From positions 248,001 to 312,000 of the forward strand of contig JACKOQ010000002.1 of the NCBI GenBank assembly GCA_024234215.1: 64,000 nucleotides of DNA, read 5' to 3'. Positions 8,657 to 17,189 of the stretch are shown here, piece by piece. This DNA is from Pseudomonadales bacterium (GTDB taxonomy: Bacteria > Pseudomonadota > Gammaproteobacteria > Pseudomonadales > UBA5862). Numbering within the stretch: position 1 is the stretch's first letter; every line of letters starts with the position of its first letter. The notes beneath the pieces are model-generated. The model was not told where the DNA came from, made no database searches, and was given only the letters and a program-made list of their open reading frames with translations. Position numbers and translations under genes: made by a program.

Positions 8657-9757
8657 TCAGGCGCTCTTGTCGAACAGCGGCTTCTCCAGTTCGACCCAGT
8701 CGATCTCATGGTTGTCCGGGTAGGTCGAATAGGTCAGCAGACCCAACTGGTCATACTTCGACCGGATCTTGTCGGTCAGCAGGCCGACCCGGTTCAGGTT
8801 CGGCATCACCCGGGTGAAGAGCAGATTGCGGAAGTTGCCGGCCACATCGGAGTCGAGCTGCCATTTGCGGGCCTCCTCGGGATCCCAGCCGAACTGCGCA
8901 AAGACATCGCTGGTGATCAGCCGTTCGCGCATCAGCACGCAGACATCGAAGGCAATCGCCGCGGCATCCTCGCGCTCCTGGGTCGGCAGGGTCTTGACGA
9001 AGTCCTCGAGGAAATTGACGCCAAAGGTGACATGGCGCGCTTCGTCACGGATCACCAGATGGCAGACCTGGGCGAACAGCGGATCGACGGCGGACATCTT
9101 GGCGCTGTTGAAGGCCGCCAGCGCCAGCCCCTCGATGATCAGCTGCATGCCGATGAACTTGAGATACCAGCGCTCATCGCCCAGCACCTTGTCGAGAATC
9201 GCCTTCAGCGTCTCGCTGATCGGATACATGAAGCCGATCTTGCGCCGCAGGTATTTGTTGAACACCTCGACATGGCGGGCCTCATCGAAGGTCTGGGACG
9301 AGGCATAGAGCTTGGCCTCATAGGTGGGCGCGCAGCTGACCAGCTGCGAGGCCACCAGCATGGCGCCCTGCTCACCATGCAGGAAGTTGCTGCATTTCTG
9401 CGCCATCATGTGCCAGTCGAATTCGATCTTCTTCTCTTCCGACATCGCTTCATAAGGCGCAAAGCCACGGAAGGCATTGTACTTCTGGTCGGTGATGAAC
9501 TTGGTCCGGTCGACCGGGGTGTCCCAGTCCAGATCATCCTCGGCATTCCAGTTGAGCTGTTTGCCGAGCTCGTAGAGCCGCTCCAGCCGGTCATTGGTGA
9601 TGCTGTAGTCCCAGTTGTAGGAGCCGACCAGCGGCGTGTGGAAGATCTCCCGGATGATCTCGATCTCGTTCGGTCCCAGTCTGGCGTTGATCTCTTCCTG
9701 CTGATGCAGGTCAATCAGGTCACGATGCATCTTCTCTACGATCTTGACGTTGGGCAT
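8657..9757 (-). CDS. Ferritin-like diiron (R2/AurF-type) protein
   Basis: The protein has 366 residues from the ATG at 9757, which has GGAG seven bases upstream. It holds all six ligands of a class I diiron centre in a four-helix bundle: Glu129 (HGEQG), Glu159 and His162 (DEARH), Glu209 (IIEGLAL), Glu239 and His242 (DEARH). It resembles uncharacterised ferritin-like proteins related to R2-type oxygenases and oxidases; the substrate is not evident. It is a single-gene unit with its own strong terminator and an FNR-type palindrome at about -41.5 relative to a plausible start of transcription, suggesting control by oxygen or redox state. Hypothetical alternatives are an N-oxygenase, a fatty-acid-modifying enzyme or a peroxide scavenger. 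Confidence 0.85.
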   Translation of the reverse strand: MPNVKIVEKMHRDLIDLHQQEEINARLGPNEIEIIREIFHTPLVGSYNWDYSITNDRLERLYELGKQLNWNAEDDLDWDTPVDRTKFITDQKYNAFRGFAPYEAMSEEKKIEFDWHMMAQKCSNFLHGEQGAMLVASQLVSCAPTYEAKLYASSQTFDEARHVEVFNKYLRRKIGFMYPISETLKAILDKVLGDERWYLKFIGMQLIIEGLALAAFNSAKMSAVDPLFAQVCHLVIRDEARHVTFGVNFLEDFVKTLPTQEREDAAAIAFDVCVLMRERLITSDVFAQFGWDPEEARKWQLDSDVAGNFRNLLFTRVMPNLNRVGLLTDKIRSKYDQLGLLTYSTYPDNHEIDWVELEKPLFDKSA

Positions 9758-9834
9758 GGCAGTACTCCGGCGTGGAAAGTGTGGTGTGATGGCTGCGACC
9801 GCCACTCATCCACGCTGTGGCACATCGCCTGACC

Positions 9835-9876
9835 ATAAGACCATTCCAAAAACAGGGTTGTATTGACCCACGTCAA
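9835..9876 (-). promoter_or_regulatory. FNR/Anr-type palindrome with -10 element upstream of the diiron gene
   Basis: TTGAC-CCAC-GTCAA at 9863-9876 is a perfect 5-4-5 palindrome that matches the FNR/Anr/Dnr half-site spacing. Its centre (9869.5) lies 41.5 bases upstream of about 9828; the corresponding -10 position on the minus strand reads TCTTAT (9840-9835), four of six matches. This is the geometry of a class II FNR-type activator site. The site is also just 14 bases after the dsbC stop, but dsbC is transcribed from farther right. Confidence 0.55.
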
Positions 9877-9889
9877 GCGCCCGAGACAT

Positions 9890-10636
9890 TCACTCAGCCG
9901 CACCCGGTTCGCCTTTGACCGCAGCCACCAGATTCTCGAACGGCACCATGCCGGGAATCAGCTGCCCATCGGCCAGAATGATGGCCGGCGTGCCCTGCAC
10001 GCCGAGCTTCAGCCCCAGCGCATACTCCTTGGCCACCGGATTGCTGCAACGGGCGGTCGGCACCTTCTTGCCGGCCTTGGCATCGGTGAAGGCCTGCTGC
10101 CGCTCCTTGGCACACCAGACCGACACCATCTTGTCATGGGTGGCGGAGCTGAGCCCCTCGCGCGGGAAGGCCAGGTAGCGCACCTCGATGCCCGCCTTGT
10201 TGAGCGCCGGCACCATCTTGTGCAGCTCGCGGCAGGCACCACAGTCGACATCGCTGAAGATGGTGATGGCGTGATCGGAGGGCTGCCCCGGAAAGATCAC
10301 CATCTCCTCCGGTTTGATCTCACTCAGCAACTTGACGCGCTCCTGGGCACGCCCCTCCTCGCTGACATTGATCGCGCCGGCACCGGTCAGCCGGTAGAGG
10401 TCGCCGACGATGAAGTGGCTGCCATCGGCCGTGCTGTAGAGCACCGGGCCCTGCTCGGTGGTGACCCGGTAGATCCCGGTGATCGGGCTCGGGCTGATCT
10501 CGGCAATGCGCACTCTGGGCACACCCTTTTCGATGGCGGCCCGGATGGTCGCCTCGGCAGTGGATTCGGCCAGCACGGCCTGGATGCCAAGCATCGACCC
10601 GCACAGCAGCAGCACCCACGACAATCGTCTGATCAT
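9890..10636 (-). CDS. dsbC: DsbC-type periplasmic disulfide isomerase
   Basis: DsbC is a V-shaped periplasmic dimer that reshuffles wrong disulfides and is kept reduced by DsbD. The 248-residue protein has a signal peptide (MIRRLSWVLLLCGSMLG... cleaved near VLA-ES), an N-terminal dimerisation domain (RIAEISPSPITGIYRV) and a thioredoxin domain with active site CGAC (residues 132-135) in DVDCGACRELH, the structural pair Cys175 and Cys197, and the cis-Pro loop GVQGTPAII. The motif is CGAC rather than the CGYC of E. coli. AGGAG lies only just before the ATG at 10645 but nine bases before the ATG at 10636, so I take the latter. It follows comF by about 37 bases on the same strand. Confidence 0.93.
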   Translation of the reverse strand: MIRRLSWVLLLCGSMLGIQAVLAESTAEATIRAAIEKGVPRVRIAEISPSPITGIYRVTTEQGPVLYSTADGSHFIVGDLYRLTGAGAINVSEEGRAQERVKLLSEIKPEEMVIFPGQPSDHAITIFSDVDCGACRELHKMVPALNKAGIEVRYLAFPREGLSSATHDKMVSVWCAKERQQAFTDAKAGKKVPTARCSNPVAKEYALGLKLGVQGTPAIILADGQLIPGMVPFENLVAAVKGEPGAAE

Positions 10637-10673
10637 CACTTTCATCTCCTGAAGTTGTTCAACACGGTTCGCA

Positions 10674-11396
10674 TCAGCCGCGGCGTGGCGTGCGGGCCAC
10701 GGCCCACACCTCCACCTCGATCGCGCCGGCACGGCGCAGGACGCGGCTCATCGCCTGCGCCGTCGCGCCGGTGGTGACCACGTCATCCACCACTGCCACC
10801 CGCCGGCCGGCCAGCAACCCTTTGACCACGAAGGCGTCACGCAGGTTGCGTTGCCGCGCCTTGAAATCGAGCTGGCGCTGGTCGACACCCGAGCCACGCT
10901 GTTTCAGCAGATGGCAATCGACCTCGATGCCAAGTCGTCGACCCAGACCGACCGCCAGCTCCTGCGCCTGATTGAAGCCACGCTGACGCAGCCGGCGGGG
11001 ATGGCTCGGCACCGGCAACAGCAGCTCGGGTGGCGGCGCGCTGGCCAGCCGCCCGACGCGTAGATGGCTGGCCAACAGATCGGCGAACAGCCGGCCGAGT
11101 GCCGGTTGCGGCTGCTGCTTCCAGTCGCGCAGCAACTGGTCGAGCGGCGGCGCGAAGGCCAGCGGCGCCACCACTTGGCTGAAGGGGGGCTCCTGCGCCT
11201 GACAGCGGCCGCAGAGCAGTTCGGCCGCCGGCAGCGGCAGTGCACAGCGGCGGCAGCCATGTGTGATCCATGGCAGTTCGGCCTCGCAGGGTGCGCAGAG
11301 GTCGAGCGGCCGGTTGCTGCCCATTGCGCAGAGCAGGCAGTGGCCCGGCAGCAGCGCGAATTGCAGCCGATCGAGCGATTGGTAAACCGCCCTCAT
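10674..11396 (-). CDS. comF: ComF family phosphoribosyltransferase-like protein
   Basis: ComF/GntX proteins combine an N-terminal zinc-binding domain with a type I phosphoribosyltransferase fold and are linked to DNA uptake and use. Here four Cys pairs are visible (CLLC, CAPC, CRRC-like, CGRC), then LLPVPSHPRRLRQRGFNQAQELA and the PRPP-loop motif VAVVDDVVTTGAT. I chose the ATG at 11396 (240 residues), which leaves a typical N-terminus and an AGGTGG nearby; upstream in-frame ATGs at 11438 and 11474 would run into the bioB promoter area. It is divergent from bioB, an arrangement common in gammaproteobacteria. Confidence 0.88.
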   Translation of the reverse strand: MRAVYQSLDRLQFALLPGHCLLCAMGSNRPLDLCAPCEAELPWITHGCRRCALPLPAAELLCGRCQAQEPPFSQVVAPLAFAPPLDQLLRDWKQQPQPALGRLFADLLASHLRVGRLASAPPPELLLPVPSHPRRLRQRGFNQAQELAVGLGRRLGIEVDCHLLKQRGSGVDQRQLDFKARQRNLRDAFVVKGLLAGRRVAVVDDVVTTGATAQAMSRVLRRAGAIEVEVWAVARTPRRG

Positions 11397-11405
11397 CCAC
11401 CTGGG

Positions 11406-11435
11406 TTGACAATTCTGCCGCCACTGCCGTACCGT
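11406..11435 (+). promoter_or_regulatory. Candidate bioB promoter
   Basis: A perfect TTGACA (11406-11411) is followed after 18 bases by TACCGT (11430-11435), a weak -10. It lies in the 120-bp comF-bioB divergent region and would give a leader of about 75 nt. I do not see a clear BirA operator. Confidence 0.35.
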
Positions 11436-11516
11436 CATCGGCCACTGCGCAGGCTGCGGTCGTCGCACGCGCATCGAACAGACTCCATTTTCGTCACCCT
11501 GGTCAAGGAACCCGCC

Positions 11517-12587
11517 ATGCACAGCCCCGCCGCCCACCCCATCCGCCATGACTGGAGCCGCGGGGAGGTCGAAGCACTCTTCGCCCTGCCATTCAACGAT
11601 CTGATCTTCAGGGCGCAGAGCCTGCACCGGCAGTTCCATGATCCCAACCAGGTGCAGATCAGCACCCTGCTGTCGATCAAGACCGGTGCCTGCCCCGAGG
11701 ATTGCGCCTACTGCCCACAAAGCGGGCACCATGATACCAGCCTCGAGAAAGAGAAACTGCTGGAGCTGGAGCGCGTCGTCGAGGCCGCCCGCAACGCCCG
11801 CGACAAGGGCGCCACCCGCTTCTGCATGGGCGCCGCCTGGCGCTCGCCGCATGAGCGCGACATGCCCCATGTGCTGTCGATGGTGCGGGCGGTGAAGGGG
11901 CTCGGCATGGAGACCTGCATGACCCTCGGCATGCTGACCGGGCCGCAGGCGCAACAGCTGGCCGAGGCCGGACTCGACTACTACAACCACAACCTCGACA
12001 CCTCGCCGGAGTACTACGGCGCCATCATCACCACCCGCACCTATCAGGACCGGCTCGACACGCTGGCCCATGTGCGCGAGGCCGGCGTCAACATCTGCAG
12101 CGGCGGCATCGTCGGCATGGGCGAGGCGGAACGTGACCGCGCCGGCCTGTTGCAGCAGCTCGCCAACCTGCCACAACATCCCGAGAGCGTGCCGATCAAC
12201 CTGCTGGTGCGGGTCGAGGGCACGCCGCTGGCGCAGGTCGACGCGCTCGACCCCTTCGACCTGGTGCGCACCATCGCCGTGGCGCGCATTCTGATGCCGG
12301 CCGCGCAGGTGCGCCTCTCCGCCGGCCGCGAGGGGATGGAGGATGGCATCCAGGCCCTCTGCTTCCTGGCCGGTGCCAACTCGATCTTCGTCGGCGAGAA
12401 GCTGCTCACCACCCCGCTGCCCGAGACCAGCGCCGACCTGAAGCTGTTCGCCCGGCTCGGCATTCGTCCCGAAGCCCGCACCGAGTCGGCCGACAACCTG
12501 GCTGCCACTGCGGCGCTCATCGATGCCGCGCAGCGCACCGCGAACGACGACCGTTTCTACGACGCCATGTCACCCTCTGCCCACTGA
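11517..12587 (+). CDS. bioB: Biotin synthase BioB
   Basis: BioB is a radical SAM enzyme that inserts sulfur into dethiobiotin, using a 4Fe-4S cluster for SAM and an auxiliary 2Fe-2S cluster as sulfur donor. The 356-residue protein has the SAM cluster motif CPEDCAYCPQSG, GACPEDC context, FCMGAAWR, GLDYYNHNLDTSPE, NICSGGIVGMGE and the C-terminal GANSIFVGEKLLTT. The ATG at 11517 has AAGGAAC a few bases upstream; longer in-frame extensions overlap the promoter. It begins the operon bioB-bioF-bioC-bioD. Confidence 0.98.
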   Translation: MHSPAAHPIRHDWSRGEVEALFALPFNDLIFRAQSLHRQFHDPNQVQISTLLSIKTGACPEDCAYCPQSGHHDTSLEKEKLLELERVVEAARNARDKGATRFCMGAAWRSPHERDMPHVLSMVRAVKGLGMETCMTLGMLTGPQAQQLAEAGLDYYNHNLDTSPEYYGAIITTRTYQDRLDTLAHVREAGVNICSGGIVGMGEAERDRAGLLQQLANLPQHPESVPINLLVRVEGTPLAQVDALDPFDLVRTIAVARILMPAAQVRLSAGREGMEDGIQALCFLAGANSIFVGEKLLTTPLPETSADLKLFARLGIRPEARTESADNLAATAALIDAAQRTANDDRFYDAMSPSAH

Positions 12588-12597
12588 CGTCACGGCC

Positions 12598-13800
12598 ATG
12601 AACCCCCTGCTGGAGGCGCTGACACAGCGGCTCGAAACCCGTGTCGCTCAGCAGCTCTACCGGCAGCGGCGTGTCACCGACTCACCGCAGCAGCCGCTGC
12701 TCAAGCAGGATGGCCGTGAGCTGCTCGCCTTTTCGAGCAACGACTACCTGGGGCTGGCCAACCATCCGCGGGTCATCGAGGCCTTCACCGCCGCCGTCCG
12801 CCAGTATGGCGTCGGCAGCGGCGCCTCCCACCTGATCAATGGCCATCTGCGCCCGCATCACCAGCTCGAAGAGGCGCTGGCCGACTTCACCGGCCGCGAG
12901 CGGGCAGTGCTGTTCTCGACCGGCTACCAGGCCAACCTCGGCACCCTGAGCGGACTGCTCGGCCACCACGACCGGATCTATCAGGACCGCCTCAACCACG
13001 CCTCGCTGATCGATGGCGCCACATTGAGCCGGGCCAGACTGCTGCGCTATCGCCATGCCGACAGCGGCCATCTGGCCGAACTGCTCTCGCGCCGGCCGCC
13101 GGCCACCACCGCCCTGATCGCCACCGACGGCGTCTTCAGCATGGATGGCGATCTGGCGCCGCTGCCGCAACTGGCGCGGCTGGCCAGCGACCATGGCGCC
13201 TGGCTGATGGTCGACGACGCCCATGGCATCGGTGTGCTGGGCGAGCAGGGCGGCGGCAGCCTCGAACGGTTCGGGCTGGGGCAGGCGCAGGTGCCGATCC
13301 TGATGGGCACCCTCGGCAAGGCACTCGGTACCTTTGGCGCCTTCGTCGCCGGTGCCGCGCCCTTGATCGAGACCCTGATCAACACTGCCCGACCCTACAT
13401 CTACACCACCGCGCTGCCACCGGCGGTGGCAGCGGCGAGCTGCGTCAGCCTCGAACTGCTGCGTCAAGAGGGGTGGCGGCGGGAGCGGCTGCGGCAGTTG
13501 ATCGACCAGCTGCGCGCCGGTGTCGCCAGCCTTGGTCTGCCGCTGATGCCGTCCACCACGCCGATTCAGCCGCTGCTGCTGGGATCGAGCGCCACCGCGC
13601 TCACCTGGAGTCAGGCGCTGGAGGCGCAGGGCATTCTGATCACCGCGATCCGGCCGCCGACGGTGCCGCAGGGCAGCGCCCGACTGCGGATCACCCTGAG
13701 CGCCGCCCACCAGCCACAGCAGATCGACCGGCTGCTGGAGGCGCTGGACAAGGTCAGGCGACAGCTCGGCGCGCCCGAACTCGCGCAGGCCAACCCATGA
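12598..13800 (+). CDS. bioF: 8-amino-7-oxononanoate synthase BioF
   Basis: BioF is a PLP enzyme joining pimeloyl-ACP and L-alanine. The 400-residue protein has the alpha-oxoamine synthase signatures FSSNDYLGLANHP, GSGASHLINGH, DRLNHASLIDG, TDGVFSMDGDLAPL, MVDDAHGIGVLG and the PLP-lysine loop GTLGKALGTFG. It begins 10 bases after bioB and its stop overlaps the bioC start (ATGA), so translation is likely coupled. In Pseudomonas bioH would sit between bioF and bioC; here the overlap leaves no room for it. Confidence 0.98.
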   Translation: MNPLLEALTQRLETRVAQQLYRQRRVTDSPQQPLLKQDGRELLAFSSNDYLGLANHPRVIEAFTAAVRQYGVGSGASHLINGHLRPHHQLEEALADFTGRERAVLFSTGYQANLGTLSGLLGHHDRIYQDRLNHASLIDGATLSRARLLRYRHADSGHLAELLSRRPPATTALIATDGVFSMDGDLAPLPQLARLASDHGAWLMVDDAHGIGVLGEQGGGSLERFGLGQAQVPILMGTLGKALGTFGAFVAGAAPLIETLINTARPYIYTTALPPAVAAASCVSLELLRQEGWRRERLRQLIDQLRAGVASLGLPLMPSTTPIQPLLLGSSATALTWSQALEAQGILITAIRPPTVPQGSARLRITLSAAHQPQQIDRLLEALDKVRRQLGAPELAQANP

Positions 13801-14621
13801 ACCCTCCACCCTCCGCCGAGACAGTGGCCGCAGCGGCCGCGCCGCCGATCGACAAGGGGCGCATCGCCCGCTCCTTCGGCCGCGCCGCCGGCAGCTACGA
13901 CAGCGTCGCCGACCTGCAACGCCACGCCATCCAGCGGTTGATCGAGCAGTTGCCGGCCGATCTGACGCCACAGCGGATCGTCGATGGCGGCTCCGGCACC
14001 GGCCTTGGCGCGCTGGCACTACGCGAACGCTACCCGCAGGCGCAACTGACATTGCTCGATCTGGCGCCGGCGATGGTCCGTCATGCCCGTGCCCGCCCGC
14101 CGTTGCAGGCTGCCCAGCACCTCTGCGCCGACCTCGAAGCCGTGCCGCTGGCCAGCGGTTCGGTCGAGCTGCTGTTCTCCAGCCTGGCACTGCAGTGGCT
14201 GCCGCGGCTCGATCTTTTTCTCGATGAAGCCTGGCGACTGCTGGCCCCCGGCGGCTGGCTGCTGTTCTCGACCCTGGGGCCGGCCACGCTGCAGGAGCTG
14301 CGCGGCGCCTGGGCCAGTGTCGATGCCAACGTCCATGTCAACCGCTTTCTGCCGGTCGATCAGATCGAAACCGCCCTCGGCCGCCACCCGTGGCGGCAGC
14401 GCCGGCTGATTCCGGCGCCGCTGGTCAGACACTACCCCAGTCTGCGCGCGCTGACCCATGAGTTGAAGGCGCTCGGCGCCCACAACCTCAATCCGGACCA
14501 GCCGACCGCTCTGACCGGTCGCCAGCGCATCACCCGCGTGAGCGCGCACTACGAAACCCTGCGCACCGCAACAGGGCTGCCCGCCAGTTGGCAACTGCTG
14601 CTGGGGGTGCTGCAACGGTGA
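13797..14621 (+). CDS. bioC: Malonyl-ACP O-methyltransferase BioC
   Basis: BioC methylates malonyl-ACP so that fatty-acid synthesis can build the pimelate chain. The 274-residue protein begins with KGRIARSFGRAAGSYDSVADLQR, the typical BioC N-terminal region, followed by the SAM-binding motif IVDGGSGTGLGAL, LDLAPAMVRHAR, and SLALQWLPRLDLFLDEAWRLLAPGGWLLFSTLGP. Both ends overlap neighbours: ATGA with bioF and GTGA with bioD. The demethylating esterase partner (BioH or an equivalent) is not in the operon. Confidence 0.95.
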   Translation: MNPPPSAETVAAAAAPPIDKGRIARSFGRAAGSYDSVADLQRHAIQRLIEQLPADLTPQRIVDGGSGTGLGALALRERYPQAQLTLLDLAPAMVRHARARPPLQAAQHLCADLEAVPLASGSVELLFSSLALQWLPRLDLFLDEAWRLLAPGGWLLFSTLGPATLQELRGAWASVDANVHVNRFLPVDQIETALGRHPWRQRRLIPAPLVRHYPSLRALTHELKALGAHNLNPDQPTALTGRQRITRVSAHYETLRTATGLPASWQLLLGVLQR

Positions 14622-15292
14622 AGCGGGCCTACTTCGTCACCGGCACCGACACCGATGCCGGCAAGACGCTGGTGTCGAGCGCGCTGCTGCTGCGTGCCCG
14701 CCAGCAAGGCTGGCAGACCGCCGCGGTCAAGCCGGTGGCCACCGGCGGTCTGCCGCACCAGGGCGTGCTGAAGAACGACGACGCGCTGCAACTGCAGCGA
14801 CAGAGCACACTGCCGCTCGACTATGCGCTGGTCAATCCGGTCTGCCTGCATGATCCGATCGCGCCGCACATCGCCGCCCAGGAGGCCGGCATCGCGCTGC
14901 ACGCAGCACTGCTCGCCACTGCCTGCCGCCGGGTGCTGGCGCTGGGCGCCGACTTCACGCTGATCGAGGGTGCCGGCGGCTGGCGGGTGCCGCTCAATGA
15001 CCGCGAGACCCTGGCCGATCTGGCCCGCCTGCTCGGCCTGCCGGTGATCCTGGTGGTCAACATGAAGCTCGGCTGCATCAACCATGCGCTGCTGAGCTGC
15101 GAAGCCATCGCCGCCGATGGCCTGCCACTGGCCGGCTGGGTCGCCAACCGTGCCGCACCGCAGATGAGCCGCTTCGAGCAGAACCTCGCCAGCCTCGACC
15201 GGCTGCTGCCGGCGCCCCGGCTGGGCATGGTGCCCCACCTGACGCCGGTCAGCGCCGAACAGGCCGCCCCCTGGCTGCGGCTGCCCGACTGA
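14618..15292 (+). CDS. bioD: Dethiobiotin synthetase BioD
   Basis: BioD closes the ureido ring of dethiobiotin from 7,8-diaminopelargonate, CO2 and ATP. The 224-residue protein starts at GTG, overlapping the bioC stop, and carries the P-loop GTDTDAGKT, KPVATGG, the GAGGWRVPL motif and VILVVNMKLGCINHALL. bioA, the aminotransferase that feeds BioD, is not in the window. Confidence 0.96.
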   Translation: MKRAYFVTGTDTDAGKTLVSSALLLRARQQGWQTAAVKPVATGGLPHQGVLKNDDALQLQRQSTLPLDYALVNPVCLHDPIAPHIAAQEAGIALHAALLATACRRVLALGADFTLIEGAGGWRVPLNDRETLADLARLLGLPVILVVNMKLGCINHALLSCEAIAADGLPLAGWVANRAAPQMSRFEQNLASLDRLLPAPRLGMVPHLTPVSAEQAAPWLRLPD

Positions 15293-15301
15293 CCGCGTCC
15301 T

Positions 15302-15748
15302 TCAGCCCGAGAACTGCCGTCGCAGCATCTCGATTCGTTCGCGGTTGGTGCCGAGGTCGGAGCGACCGACCCGCGACGCAGATCGCACCTCGATCCGTCC
15401 CGGCGTGATGAACAGAAACTCCACATCATCGACAAAGCGCAGCAGGCGGGTGGTGAACTCGGCATGGAGGTAGGTGGGCGAGACCGTCACCAGCCGAACC
15501 CGCGGCTGGCTGCCAAGCAACTGCTCCAGCCGGGCGCGCGCCTGCTCCGTGCTGCCGGAGTAGCTCAGCGGTGCGATGGCATGTTCGGCGTCGGCGGCCG
15601 CCGCCTCGCTCGACACACAGTTGGGGCTCTGCGGACAGGGATGCAGGTGGTTGTCGACCACGCCGATGTTTTGCGGTGGCGGGGCCGAACAGCCGCCCAG
15701 CAGCGGCAGACAGAGCAGGGCGAGCCGAGTGGCATGTCGCGGGCGCAT
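15302..15748 (-). CDS. DUF1499 family lipoprotein
   Basis: The 148-residue product has a short signal sequence ending in a lipobox (LPLLGGC) and a DUF1499 domain: HPCPQSPNCVSSEA, then YLHAEFTTRLLRFVDDVEFLF and RIEVRSASRVGRSDLGTNRERIE. DUF1499 proteins have no settled function. The ATG at 15748 has GAGGAG six bases upstream; the longer open frame does not. It is convergent with bioD with a nine-base gap. Confidence 0.88.
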   Translation of the reverse strand: MRPRHATRLALLCLPLLGGCSAPPPQNIGVVDNHLHPCPQSPNCVSSEAAAADAEHAIAPLSYSGSTEQARARLEQLLGSQPRVRLVTVSPTYLHAEFTTRLLRFVDDVEFLFITPGRIEVRSASRVGRSDLGTNRERIEMLRRQFSG

Positions 15749-15885
15749 GGCGGACTCCTCATTGGTGCACTGGAACTGCCGCACACTATAACCGGCCGGC
15801 GCGCCTGGCCCGCATCGATGGATTGTCGCCGGCGTCATCGCTGTGTAACAGTAGCCGCGCCCTGTCCAACCGCTGCGAGGTCCGC

Positions 15886-17184
15886 ATGGAACTTCCCCAC
15901 TTCAACGACGGCCTGTTCCGCTATCTGCGCCGCTCACCGACCCCCTTTCATGCCGTGGCCGAAGCGGTACGGCTGTTGGTCGAACGCGGCTTCACGCCGC
16001 TGAACGAGGCCGACGGCTGGTCGCTGACGCCGGGGCAGCGCTATCTGGTCACCCGCAACGGCTCGTCGCTGATCGCCTTCGTGCTCGGGCAGCGCAGTCC
16101 GCTGGAGTCGGGCATCCGCATGGTCGGCGCCCACACCGACAGCCCCTGCCTGCGGGTGAAGCCGGAGCCGGTGCTGCGCTCACAGGGCTGCCTGCAACTG
16201 GGCGTCGAACTCTACGGCGGCGTGCTGCTGAACCCCTGGTTCGACCGCGACCTGTCGCTGGCCGGCCGCGCCACCTGCCTCACCACCCGTGGCGAGCTGG
16301 TCAACCTGCTGATCGATCTGAAAAAACCGCTGGCGGTCATTCCCAGCCTGGCGATTCACCTCGACCGCGACGCCAACAGCCAGCGCAGCATCAACGCCCA
16401 GAACGACCTGCCACCGATCCTGCTGCAACTCGACGACAGGCAGAGCTTCTCCTTCACGCTCTGGCTGCGCGAACAGTTGCAACTGGCCCATCCCGAGGTC
16501 GAAATCGGCGAGGTGCTGGGCCACGAACTGAGCTTCTACGACACCCAGCCCCCCGCCTATGTCGGCTGGGATGACCAGTTCATCGCCAGCGCGCGGCTCG
16601 ACAACCTGCTGAGCTGCCACGTCGCCCTCGCCGCCATCGCCGAGGCCGGCAGCGAACTCAGCACGCTGATCGTCCTCAATGACCACGAAGAGGTCGGCAG
16701 CGGCTCGGCGGCCGGCGCCCAGGGGCCCTTCCTGCGCGCGGTGCTGGAGCGGATGGTGCCGGGCAGCGAAGCCCTGACCCGCGCCATCGACCGCTCGCTG
16801 TTCGTCTCGGCCGACAACGCCCACGGCATCCATCCCAACCATGCCGCCAAGCATGACGCCAACCACGGCCCGAGGCTCAACCAGGGTCCGGTCATCAAGT
16901 TCAACGCCAGCCAGCGCTACGCCAGCAACAGCGAAACCGCCGCCTGGTTCCGCCACCTCTGCACCCAGAGCCGGGTGCCGGTGCAGAGCTTCGCCGTGCG
17001 CAGCGACATGGGCTGCGGCAGCACCATCGGCCCACTGACCGCGGCCGAGATTGGCGTGCGCACCGTCGATGTCGGCGTGCCCACCTTTGCAATGCACTCG
17101 ATCCGCGAACTGGCCGGCCGCAGCGACGCCCACCACCTCTACCGGGTGATCAAGCGGCTATTCGCGACCGAACGGCTGTCGTAG
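15886..17184 (+). CDS. apeB: M18 family aspartyl-type aminopeptidase
   Basis: The 432-residue protein is a zinc-dependent cytosolic aminopeptidase of the M18 family that releases N-terminal residues from peptides. Metal and catalytic motifs visible are GAHTDSPCLRVKP, SARLDNLLSCH, NDHEEVGSGS, SADNAHGIHPN and the final VPTFAMHSIRE. The ATG at 15886 follows GCGAGG by about six bases. The gene is next to tusE in convergent orientation with a five-base gap. Confidence 0.96.
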   Translation: MELPHFNDGLFRYLRRSPTPFHAVAEAVRLLVERGFTPLNEADGWSLTPGQRYLVTRNGSSLIAFVLGQRSPLESGIRMVGAHTDSPCLRVKPEPVLRSQGCLQLGVELYGGVLLNPWFDRDLSLAGRATCLTTRGELVNLLIDLKKPLAVIPSLAIHLDRDANSQRSINAQNDLPPILLQLDDRQSFSFTLWLREQLQLAHPEVEIGEVLGHELSFYDTQPPAYVGWDDQFIASARLDNLLSCHVALAAIAEAGSELSTLIVLNDHEEVGSGSAAGAQGPFLRAVLERMVPGSEALTRAIDRSLFVSADNAHGIHPNHAAKHDANHGPRLNQGPVIKFNASQRYASNSETAAWFRHLCTQSRVPVQSFAVRSDMGCGSTIGPLTAAEIGVRTVDVGVPTFAMHSIRELAGRSDAHHLYRVIKRLFATERLS

Positions 17185-17189
17185 CCGCG

